The notes beneath the pieces are model-generated. The model saw only the letters and a program-made list of their open reading frames with translations. It searched no databases and had not been told where the DNA came from. From Paraspadella gotoi (Eukaryota; Chaetognatha): a DNA stretch of 64,000 nucleotides. The number at the start of each line of letters is the position of its first letter. The stretch's first letter is position 1. Positions 14,576 to 25,401 of the stretch are shown in pieces. The position numbers were made by a program, and so were the translations under genes. The stretch lies in contig CM119265.1 of assembly GCA_051294375.1 (NCBI GenBank), positions 16,312,005-16,376,004 of the forward strand, read 5' to 3'.

Positions 14576-15669
14576 GACAAAAAAAAAAAAAAACGGGAAA
14601 GAGGGGGGGGGGGTGGAGGGGGAAAGAAATGGGAGGGGGGGCGAGGGGGAAGGATCAGTAAGGGGGGGCAGTACAGGGCGTTAAAGAAATGAGTTAGAAA
14701 CAAATCGGGGCAAGAGAGATAGAGAGGAGGGAGAGAGAGAGACTCGCCTTGTACCAAGCCGTGTAGACGATGAATATGATAATAGCGAAGAGAGGTTGAT
14801 AGAATCGGTACATGAATTTATCTTCTGATTCCACGTAGCGAAAGGAGAAAAGGAGGAAGGCGAAGAACATGTACATGGCGGTGATCAGCACCTGGAGACA
14901 GACGTCAAAGACGTTTAAGAGATTTTAATAATCATCCAAAAGCATAATTAGAATTATTTTGAAAAAAATTTTGTACTGAATCAACCACGTTGCGTTCGAA
15001 CAATGAATTAATAAATCATTAATTTATTGTTAATTTCCTGAGGTACGTGGAAATAGCAATATTACTTTTTGTGCTTCAATTTATTGTTATTTGCAATGTA
15101 CATTCAAATTAAAAATTAAGTAATTAATCAATTCCTAATTATCCGCCTACGGCCTCATTGTCGTCTGTCGTAATTCGTCACTGTTGTCGTCGTCATTATC
15201 GTCGTCGTCGCCGCCGTCGACTTCTCCCCGCCTCCGACCTGGACGTATGCCAAAGGAAAGTTGATCCAATCGTAAACGAGCGTCGTCCCCAGGGCGAGAC
15301 GAAGGTTCTCCACCTCGCGGATCAACTTCTGGTAGCTAAAGACGTTGGGAATCTTCTGCTCGAGCCACGCCCTGGGACGGTCGTTTTTTTTTTTTAGTTC
15401 AGGGACTCAATCTCGCCAAAAATGGCAACAACGATTGCAACTAAGACGACAACGAAGGCGACGACGAAGACCAAGACGACATGACAGATTGCTAAGAGTT
15501 TCAACTCACATTCTAACGATGGCCGTGCACCAAGTGGACACGATCCAGTAGTAAGGAGCCGGTTGACGACGAGCTTGAGATTCCTCGATTAACGCCAACT
15601 CGTTCTCCTTGAGCAGACCCGCGTCGACTAGATGCTGGGGAGAAAGTGTAATGAGAGGGAGTGGGAGAA

Positions 15670-15708
<39 letters not shown>

Positions 15709-15986
15709 TGAGAGGCGGGCCAGTTGGTTAACGACGATGAACGAGCTTCATGCGCCGTCGCTAACAACTTTACCTTCAAGAGTTATGACGCTTTAAATCA
15801 TTCGGTTTGAAAAGAGAAAAGGGAGGGACGAAGGAAAGGGTGAAGAACGCAGCGCGAAAGAGCGACTGTCGTTCAACGCGAAGGAAAGAAAAAAAAATAA
15901 AAAAAGATAAGAAAGAAAGAAAGAAAATAAGTGTGAAGTATTTTTCTTGCTTGACGCCCGCGAAATCGAGCATTAAGGGGAAAAAA

Positions 15987-16078
<92 letters not shown>

Positions 16079-16925
16079 AACAAACAAACAAACAAACAAA
16101 CAAACAAACAAACAAACAAACAAATAAATAAAGAAACAAAGAAAGAAAAAAAAGGGAAAATGCATAAAACTGAGTTGAACTAACAGCGTAAGAAAAAGGT
16201 TAAAAAGAAAAAAAGGAAATAAAGCCAATGCAAAATAGAATAAAAAGCAAGAAAAAATAATAATGCAAAAAAAAAAAAAAATAATGGAAGAGAGAAATTC
16301 GTGGGAAAAAAAATAGAAATAAAGAAGGAAAGACGCAAAGAAGGAGAGAAAGACAGTCAGATATTATCCGACGGCCAATTGTTTTGAGGGGGCGGGCCAC
16401 GCGAAGGAAAATCTTCCTCGACTCATAGAAAGGTTGAATTCGATCTTAAACGAGCCAAGATACGTTTTGCTCCGAGGCCGTAATCGATAACGGTTTTTTT
16501 TTATGGGATAATTCTCGTTGTTTATTTCTCTCCAAGGGATATTATTATTTCACTAATTCTATCGCTCTCCAGCATTCACAGATTTTCAAGCCGTGTCGTC
16601 AGTTGGGAACTAATTAAGTTCACGATTGCCTCACCCATTCACTACTTCGCCCTTACCTTCATGGTGGGGAACCTATTCTTGACGGCGGGTGAGACGGCGA
16701 CGTAGACCAAAACGACGGTCAAGTTGAAGTAGCGGATGAGGGTGCGTCGAATCAGCTTCGTCCGGTCGTCGTGACCCAAAATGTTCACAGTCACTGCGTC
16801 GTATTTGATTGATTTTGGTCATTAGAGAGTCAGAAAAGACATCAATGTAATGTCCAGCAATCAGAGGGACGCACGGTGAAGATATCATGGTCTGGTCTGA
16901 GTGAGTATGAGAAACAGTGAGAGAA

Positions 16926-16958
<33 letters not shown>

Positions 16959-18076
16959 GAGAGAGAAGAGAGAGAGAGAGAGAGAGAGTAGCCAATTCCA
17001 CCTGCCGACGCGAAGGCTTCCACCCAAGGAAGAATGAGCTCCTGCGACCACCATCTCTCGTAGATTTGAGGAACGAGAAAGGAAAGGATGAAAGTCAATG
17101 GTACTTAAAAACAGGAATGGGGGGAGGAGATCGAAAGTTAAGGCTGAGGTGGACGAGAATAGCGATTGAAAGTGGTTCTGGGTAATTTCTGCGTGATACT
17201 CTCTCTCTCTATCTATCTCTCTCTCACTCTCTCCTTTCTAGTTTTGTTATTATCCTTAAAAACGTCTTTGAATCGATTTTTTACGACGTCTTTGTTGCTC
17301 CTAACAAAAAGAAGCCCCGCGCAATCTCGAGATTGTGTTTTGACGAGTTTTTTCGAACTTTTAAATTCTCTTTTTCATATTGACATTTCTGTCCTAAAAA
17401 ATATTACTAGACGTTATTACCAGTAAACGTTATTAAGCAGGTAAAATATTTTTTCGTTGTTAACTATTGTTACTTACTAGCTTTTTATTTTTTATAAAAT
17501 TAGACCTGAACTTCTTTCATTTTTACAGGAACAAAAGTTAGAAAAGTAAAAAATCTTAAAATATCATAGTTCAATTTCCTCAATTTCCTCAATCTTAAAA
17601 TATCATAGTTCAATTTCCTCAATTTCCTCAATTTCCTCAATCTTAAAATATCATAGTTCAATTTCCTCAATTTCCTCAATCTTAAAATATCATAGTTCAA
17701 TTTCCTCAATTTCCTAAATTTCCTCAATCTTAAAATATCATAGTTCAATTTCCTCAATATTTTCCCATCGTGGCGGCAACTTTCAAAATGTTTGAACACC
17801 AAGCGCGCATCACTTCATCCCAAGCGTTGCCCCGAAGAACTCACGGATAATTTCCCGAAAGCATCGCATTGAATATTCACACATCGCTTCGAAGTTTTCC
17901 TTGTTCCGTCCCTTGAGGGCGAACACGTAGATGCACTCTATGGCGGCGTATGCCAAACAAAAGACGAGCAACTCGTATCGAATTCCCTTCATGAGGGAGG
18001 CGCGCCACAAGCGGAAGAGTCGTCCGTAGGTCAAGAAGCGTTGAGTGGCGATGATGTGGTTGTAAGTTTGCGTCAT
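12644..18076 (-). CDS. BEST: Bestrophin, calcium-activated anion channel
   Basis: Nine exons read in phase to 610 aa: 18,076-17,845; 17,103-17,002; 16,793-16,657; 15,634-15,510; 15,371-15,239; 14,891-14,748; 14,330-14,178; 13,808-13,595; 13,236-12,644. Family members form pentameric plasma-membrane chloride channels opened by calcium. Seen: the N-terminal RLWRAS block; neck helix near residues 78-86, with the conserved Pro and the hydrophobic gate positions Leu78, Phe82 and Phe86 (the usual neck glycine is Ser85); RWW; RRTLIRYFNL; and the calcium clasp NPYGDDDDDIE at 298-308, followed by DRNMDLGFSIVDNMHAEHPE and LPYTVGAEKW. The C-terminal tail (about 414-610) is low-complexity, with Asn and Asp runs. 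The start follows the family's N-terminus. Intron 6 uses a GC donor. A minus-strand ATTAAA lies at 12,584-12,579. No frame breaks. Confidence 0.93.
13252..13323. repeat. (GA)n tract at a bestrophin splice acceptor
   Basis: A 72-bp GA tract that reads (CT)n on the coding strand. It sits just upstream of the exon 9 acceptor (exon start 13,236), so it forms or extends the polypyrimidine tract of that intron. Confidence 0.9.
13902..13952 (+). repeat. Dispersed 51-bp repeat A, copy 1
   Basis: About 51 bp starting TTGGTACAACCAATATAAAA and ending AATAAATAAGCTATCT, identical to 28,970-29,020. Here it lies in bestrophin intron 7. Confidence 0.9.
14523..14574. repeat. (GA)n microsatellite
   Basis: Interrupted GA tract in bestrophin intron 6, followed by poly-A and poly-G runs. 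Confidence 0.9.
15986..16135. repeat. Compound (GAAA)n-(CAAA)n microsatellite
   Basis: About 24 GAAA units pass into about 11 CAAA units and then two TAAA units, all in one register. It lies in bestrophin intron 3. The change of one base per unit along the array suggests spreading point mutations in a single tetranucleotide array. Confidence 0.95.
16916..16989. repeat. (GA)n microsatellite
   Basis: Interrupted GA tract directly downstream of the exon 2 donor in bestrophin intron 2. Confidence 0.9.
17541..17760. repeat. Minisatellite, about 30-48 bp unit
   Basis: Five copies of a block with AATCTTAAAATATCATAGTT followed by one to three CAATTTCCT(C/A) sub-units. The sub-unit number differs between copies, so expansion acts at two levels. 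It lies in bestrophin intron 1. Confidence 0.95.
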
Positions 18077-18653
18077 CGATGCCACGATACCGGGGACGGA
18101 GCGGGCATCGTCGGCACCGCGCCCCTCACCGCCGCCTCGTCAGTCTCGCCGCCGGCGTCCCCGTCAACATCCGGGTTTTTTTTTTCGTTGAGCGAATTTT
18201 TTTCTCTGGGCGAGGAATCGTTTCAAAAGGACGGATTTTTAAAAAAATATTCGCGTTTATCAAACACTTTTTTCGTCTTTTCTTTTGTAATAGATTTTAT
18301 AAACTTATTAAGCTTTAACCGATTATTTTCCACAAATATAATTTTTTTTTTCGTGGTAACTTAACTTTATATTCTAATCATTTTTCAGATGAAATTTAAC
18401 AAACTATCGACGGATAACATCAAAGATTTTGGATAAGAACATTAGAGAAGGAAGCGGACGAAGTCGCCCGTTCGACATTTAAATAAAACTTAAAAAGGAC
18501 AATAAAAAATAAAAAGCTTCTCTCACTTATCATCCGCCGATGAAACCGCGTGGCGAGGCGGCTGACCGAGCGAACCGGATCCCTGACCGAGCGAACCGGA
18601 TCCCTGACCGAGCGAACCGGATCCCTGACCGACGATCCCTTCGCCACTGAGCC
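18077..18653. promoter_or_regulatory. Probable shared divergent promoter
   Basis: This 577-bp interval separates the start codons of bestrophin (minus) and the TBC1D2-like gene (plus). It contains CpG-rich flanks, an AT-rich centre (about 18,230-18,400) and three tandem 21-bp units at 18,564-18,630. A bidirectional promoter is inferred from position only. No TATA box was confidently assigned. Confidence 0.5.
18564..18630. repeat. 21-bp tandem repeat x3
   Basis: Three near-identical copies of CTGACCGAGCGAACCGGATC plus one base, then a broken fourth. It lies just upstream of the TBC1D2-like start and is separated from that ATG's frame by an in-frame TGA at 18,648, so it is untranslated there. 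Confidence 0.93.
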
Positions 18654-21600
18654 ATGTCGTCGTGGCGAAGCCTTCAAGGCTACCTCGGCTACAAGCCGGG
18701 CGGAGGTGAGTCCGGCGGCTTCGTGTCTCAAGGTAAGTTACGATGCGGTGACGGTTGCGGCCCTTTTTTTGTCACCGCACGACGGGCACCGAAAATTGTC
18801 ACCGATGTCACGGGACGCACGATTTTCACTAAACACTCAAGTAATTTTAAAAATGTCATCTTTTTAGTCTGAGTATCTAATTTTAAAATTGAACTCGAAC
18901 TACTTGCGGGACAAAAGTATTTCATGTCTTTATGTTTTATTTTTTCGTGTTATTCTAACGGGGGGGGGCATCTTATATTATTATTTATTGTTGACCTTAC
19001 CACAAATTATTCTGCTACATTATGTTAACCCATATCTAATTTTCGAGAATAATTTAATATTTTTGTAGTTAAATCAAAACGAAATGGTTTTATTTCTATT
19101 TTTTATTACCATTTAATCGACGCTGACGTCGAAATTAATTAATTATAAAACTCCACTTTATCTCCGATAAATTATTCCAAGTCCTGGAAGTCGTCACCTG
19201 TCACATTTCTTTTTCACCAAACATACTTATTTTCGGTTTTAAAAATTTGAATCAATGTTGCTTACGTTTCCAAATCTTTTTTTTTGTTAATACAAGGAAT
19301 ACTCTCCTTTTCGATCCCGCAGCGCTTGGCCGCCTCAAAGTCCGCCGGCGGTGCTGGTACGCCTTCGAAGAGTCCACGTGTCAACTGCTGGGGTTTCGGT
19401 CGGAGGCGGAGGCGACGTCGAAGAAACCGGAAACGCGGATCGACGTCGCCGGCGCTGCCATCGCCTTGGACCCTAATCACAGCAACCAGTTCATCGTCCA
19501 GTAAGTGGGGAGAGATGTTCTTCTGTTGTTTTGTTGCGCGGAGCAACTCTACAAGTCATTTTTCGGTTGGTCTGTCAGTCTGTCTGTCGGTCGGTATGTC
19601 TGTCAGTCGGTCTGTCACTTTTATGTTAAAATGCACATAATTCGCGCTTTGTTAAGAAAGAAAAAAATCTCAAATCATGTCTTGTCATGCATGTTATGTT
19701 ATGTTATTTTATGTTATGTCAAGTCAGGTCGTGTCATATAATGTAACGAGAAATAGACGTGAAAATAAAGCCACTGCAGCGCAACATATTGGATGAACCG
19801 ATTTTGTTTTTGCTGAACTGAATTTTTGTTTTTGTTTTATGATCTTAACTAACCACGTAGTTTGCTCCCTGTCGACTCAATCCGTCGAGATAAATATAGA
19901 CCGAGGTCCATTAACCTCTTCCCATTAATGTGGTAAAAACCGGTGCTTGGCGTACTTCTCATCGTTTGCTATTTGGCCGAAAAACCGGGGAAATCTTTTA
20001 AGGATCGTTTAGGGGGCCAATGTTTTTCCATTCCCCACGTTCTATATCCCCCGCCAAAAACCCCACAACCCCGACGACCAGATCCCTTTTGATTTTATCC
20101 CCACGTCGACACAGAAATCCAACGAAAACGCAAATATTTACCCGGAACTTTTTTCAATCATTATTTTTCTCTTTTTTTTTCCCCATTTGCAGCTCAGAGG
20201 GAAAAGATCACGTCTTCACGGCAGAGAACCACGAATCCACGATGGCGTGGGTCATTGGATTGCAGGTTCACATTGTTTGCTCTGCTTAGTTGTTTTCGAA
20301 AAAAGTGACTTGAAATCAATCTAGAGAATTGTTTGCTTTCTTTCTTTAATTTGTTGTATTTGTGACAAAAATATTTATATCTGAGGAAATTTAAAAATTT
20401 TTACCACAATACGCCAACTAAGAAAAAAAACTAAATGTAACTAAATTTAAAATATATTTTACACTACTGAAGTAGCAGAACTTGCATATCCAATTTATAT
20501 TTTCGACAGACGAAACGCGATGCCTTCGACTCAAGATCCACATCTCCGTTTTCCTCCTGGGAAGATCAACATCACCATCATAATCTCCATCATCAACATC
20601 CTCCTCATCCCCAGCGTCCTCCTCCCCTCTTCCCTCACTCCACCTCCCTCTCCAAAATCCACGACGCCGACGACGATCGCCCCTCCCTCCCTCTCGGCGT
20701 TGCGCCTTCGACCAATCACGTCTCTTTCGACTCGAACGCCGGTCGCCCAACCAATCGGAACGCGTCTTTCAATTTCCGGTCGGCCAATCGAGCCGCGTCG
20801 TTTGATATCCGGTCGACCAATCGTCAAGGAGATGCCAGTTTCCGCCACTCTATGGATTTGGAGGAGGCGGGCATGGCGTTAGCGGTCGCTGCGGTGGCGG
20901 GGGACGCCAAAGCAGCAGGAACCCGGTCCTACGGGCGGTGAGTGAGGTTTGGAAGGCGGTTAGCGTGGGCTGCTGAGAGCGCGGTGGGCGGGGCGTGGGT
21001 TGACGCGAGGAGGAACGAAGGCGGGGACAATTAACCGGGATACAAACCGAGTTCCTATTCGCGTCACAACTCGGAAACGTTCGCTTCGCTACGAGGAATC
21101 CATTTATCTTCGTCCTTCGCTTCACTACACTTCGCTTTCTATCTTTCTAACTTTCGCTTTTACAACTCGCTCTTTCGCAAACTTACTTTTATATAGATTC
21201 TCTTTTCGCTTTTTCAATGAAACCATTTTGAAAACGCAATTCACAATCCCTTTTAAAATTTAGCTTTCCACTCATTTGTGTGAGAGCACTATTCACACCA
21301 TTGCCCTCGGCACATTTTTTGTCCTCCCTTCGCTACATTTTAACTCAATCTTAAATAAGCTTAATCGAAATTCCACAAATCTTGTCTGACGCCATGTTAC
21401 GGTTGAACGTTGACCTCCCGTGTCACGAACCAACTCAAAATCCGAAACTTGATTTTCTTCTCTTCATTTGTGAACAGAAAATAATTTTTCTTCTATCCTC
21501 TCATTTTCTTTTCTTTTACCGTCGTTAAGACTCCCCGCAGACCACGCGAGTAAATCACAGGCAGCTTAGTCTGTCGCTCGTTCCCGTTGGCAGTCTACGC

Positions 21601-24493
21601 CGCTTCAAGTTTCCTTTTTTTTTCACGACCCACGAGAATGGCGGGAAAAAAAATGTCGCGTTTTGACCTTTAAAAATCCTTCCAAAACCCCCAACCCCCA
21701 ACCCCCTCCCCCCGTCCCTCTATTCCATCTCCAGCTCGAGCGCCACCAGCACCCTCACTCGACGCCACATGTATCTCCGCCGTATTCGAGAGGCGGCGTC
21801 AACCTCGAACGCGGGCGTCGCCAAACCGGGGAAGGTCGTGCTGAGTCTTGACGCCAACGCCGGCGAGGCGGTGGGAAGCAGGAGCAGGGTAAGTCGTTTT
21901 AAAAGGAGAAGTTTAAAGAGAAGGGTAAGAAAAGTATGCAAGACTGGGTGGGGAATGGAGGAAAGAATAAAAAAAATCTCGTGGTCTCAAAATTAGTATA
22001 AACCGAGTAGTAGCAATAAAAATTTATGCGTTTCGTGATATTCCACTTTCTTTTCAAAATGGCAAACATTCTTTCGTGAATAAAATACAAGAAAAAAAAA
22101 TTCTAAGAAGGTCGTTCTATTTCTGATTGAAATATTCACTATTTCAATTTTTCCCGAAACACCATAAAATAGTCTACATATTGTACCAGTACAACACATT
22201 TCAAGAAGCAAAATATTTCCAACTCGAAGTTCGAACGAGTTGATCCAAAAGTCAATTGTGAAACGAGCACAATTTGGAAACAAATTTAAAAAAAAAAAAA
22301 AAACTTCGTCCGCGATTTCAAAGACGAGACCCAACGAAAAACCAAACGACGTGAATTCAAATGTGATTCAAATAATTGTTTCCAAATTCCATGAGGAGAA
22401 TTTCTTCGATCTTATCCTCGGAACAAGGAACGTAGACGAGGTGCCCGTGCAGCACGGCCGAGCAGATTGGCCACCCGTAGACGATGTGGTCGAGGTTTCC
22501 CTTTTCGAATCTCGTGTCGTAGACTTTGTGTTGGTAGACGAAGTAAAGTTCCGTCGGAGATCCGTCTATCACGTCCACCTTGATAGGAAATGGGGAAAGT
22601 TGGGTATATGAAAAAATTAAAGTCGAGAACTCACCCATTTTTGACAATTCAAAAAACTAAATAAGGCTACCGAATCTTAAAACTTACCATGATCTTCAAC
22701 CCCGGTGTTTCGGGACCAGGATCAATGAAGACATCCCTCAGCCTAAAGAGATCCCTTCGCTGCAGAATCCTTCGAACGATAGACGGGTACAGATCGAAGC
22801 TGCTCCAGTGCAGCAATCTCACGTTCTTCTCGTGCTTCTGCAAAGTGCAGCGGCGCCACCAGCCGAGCAGTTGGGCACCGTTGAGGACGGACAGCACCCG
22901 GAATTCGGCCATGAGATGCGTTACGGCCGAGATGCTGTTCATGTGGCGGACGACGAGGTTTTCGGCGGGCTTACCCTCGCAGTCGCCCACGCAATTGGAT
23001 TTGGGAATGCAGCGTTCGTAGGCGGAGGAAGATTTTCGCCAGACGAAGAGATTGACGTCGAAGGGCCGATAGAAGAGCGCGTCTCCATCGATCGCCGGGA
23101 CCAACGGAAAGTCGTAGAAGATTTCGGCGGGGATTTTGTAGTTCCCGTCGTCGTCGTCCTCTCTCCCCGTCCACCGGTGGTCGTTGTGACTCCGACCGCC
23201 TTGATGATAGATCCGAAAGTAGATTCGCTTCCAATGAAAGAAGGGCAACGCCGGCAGCCCCTCCCCATTGGTGAACCGCAGAGCCACGTTCTCTTCGTTC
23301 TTTCGAGCGACGACGGCGACGCTGACGACGGCGCCGTGCTGGAAGAACTCGGTCACGTTGGCTCCGTTGTTACAGTTGAACGTGGATTTGAGGGCGTACT
23401 TTAGTTTGGAATAGTCGCTGAACCAAACGCCGAACCGGCTCACGTCCGTGTCGGAGCTGACAAAGCGAGCAGCGACGTCGCGAGGCGACATCAGGTCCGG
23501 GGTTTCGATAAGAACAAGCTTTACATCGGAAGCGCGGAGGCGCGAGATAGCCTCCTCGTAAAAGCGTTCGGCGTCGAAGACGCAGGGCCTCCGCTCCTTC
23601 GGCAGAGTCCACGGGACGGGGACCTGCTCATGCTCCCCCTTGATCAGGGGGCGACGCGGGTGTTTCGGAGGGAGGGACGAATGATGGTGGATGCGATAGG
23701 TAACGAGCGTTATGAGGAGGATCAGAAAGACGGCGGCCCCGATGGAACCGGGCCCTTCGGGGCTTGAGAGAAACTATTACAGTTGACGACAGGTTTTATT
23801 TAGGCTGCTGTTATATTTACATTATAATTACAATTTATAATTTTAGTATTTGCTATGGTATTGCTCGATAAAATTGAGAAGCAGCGTAGAATAAGACCCC
23901 CCTGTCGGAAATTGGCGTAGCGACGATTAAATCGCCGTCTCAGAGCCCACATCGTTTATTTGTTCTCTTTTATTTTCTTTCGCGATTCGTTTTTTAGTTT
24001 ACGTTTAATTTAAAAGTTGAATCGAAACTCGGACGATACTTTTTGACGGAACTGTTAACCTGGGAAACACCGATTTAGTTGTCCCTAGTTGGAACAAAAG
24101 ATGAAAACGAGATTTGGACTCGGTTCAACTCGGATAAACTTCTTTTCAAGATTCAAATTGAGGGACACAAAAACAAGTAGAAAGATGGGGATGTGATTAT
24201 AGTTAAGAGAACAAGGTTCTGGTAAACAGTAAGCTTTAAGAAAACAATAGCTAAAAATAATTGGTTTTTTTTTGGTGTTTTTGGTCAGGAATTCGAAAGT
24301 CAACTTAGTGGATTTGTCGGATCTCTGTCTCTCAGCGAAGCTAATCTCATGAATTTCGAGAGGGAAAGAAATTCAAGTGAGTCTCTCTATCTCTCTCTCT
24401 CTCTCTCTCTCATAATAATCAAAAGGTATCACAAAATGATTATCATAAATTATAAATCTTTTCATGTCCGTTGACGAGAATTACGCTTCAACA

Positions 24494-24563
<70 letters not shown>

Positions 24564-25347
24564 TTGCACATAACTCTCAACTTCAGTCGTTCATTAATTC
24601 ATCTAATTTATCCTACGTGATTAATTTCGTTTCAGCAATCAGCTGCTCCAGCGAGTTGATGTCGTTATATCACAACAACAACAACAACGAAGCCCTCATC
24701 AACCGAAAGGGAAACGATCTTAACATCAATAACAACAACAACAACGACTTTCAGAACGGCGCCGCGGCTTCTTCGATCGGCGACGTCTCATTCGAGACGA
24801 GCGCTGGACCCTCGGCGTTTCGCGTTTCCTCGACGCCGCTTTTCGGCGCTAAAACTAATTTCGGCGTCGCCCATCCACTCGACGCCGCCACGACCCGCGT
24901 CTCCGCCGCCGCAGCCGCCGCCGGCACCGCGGATCATATCCACAACGACGTCGGCGCCGATTTTAAGTTTTTCCGGCGAAAAGCGTCGTCTTCGTCGTCG
25001 GCTTTGTCGGGCGAACCGGAAGTGGGCGTGGAGGCAAGAGTCAAGGCGGAGACACGAGGGGCGGCGCCGACGCGTGAGGCTCGTGGAGCGGAGATTGGAG
25101 GCGATGAGGCGGACAGGGGAAAGTGAGTCAATCAATATTCTTTTCGCTTAGTCTGTCTGTCTGTCTACCTCTCTGTCTCTCTCTCCCTCTTACCTTCAAT
25201 GTTTGCTTCAGTCCCTCTTTACCTCACCCTGTCTCTCCTTTTACAGCTTCACAATCACTCTTTCTCATTCTCTTTCTCGCTCTGCTCTCTCTCGCTCTGC
25301 TCTCTCTTGCTGCCTCTCACTACTCTCTCTCTCTCTCTGCTCTCTCT

Positions 25348-25401
<54 letters not shown>

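Noticed and set aside
17541-17760. CRISPR-like direct repeats
   Set aside because: The repeats are contiguous with no unique spacers, vary in sub-unit number and lie in an animal intron. It is a minisatellite.
22808-23404. 198-codon plus-strand ORF opposite the fukutin-like exon
   Set aside because: It is the antisense shadow of the conserved minus-strand exon.
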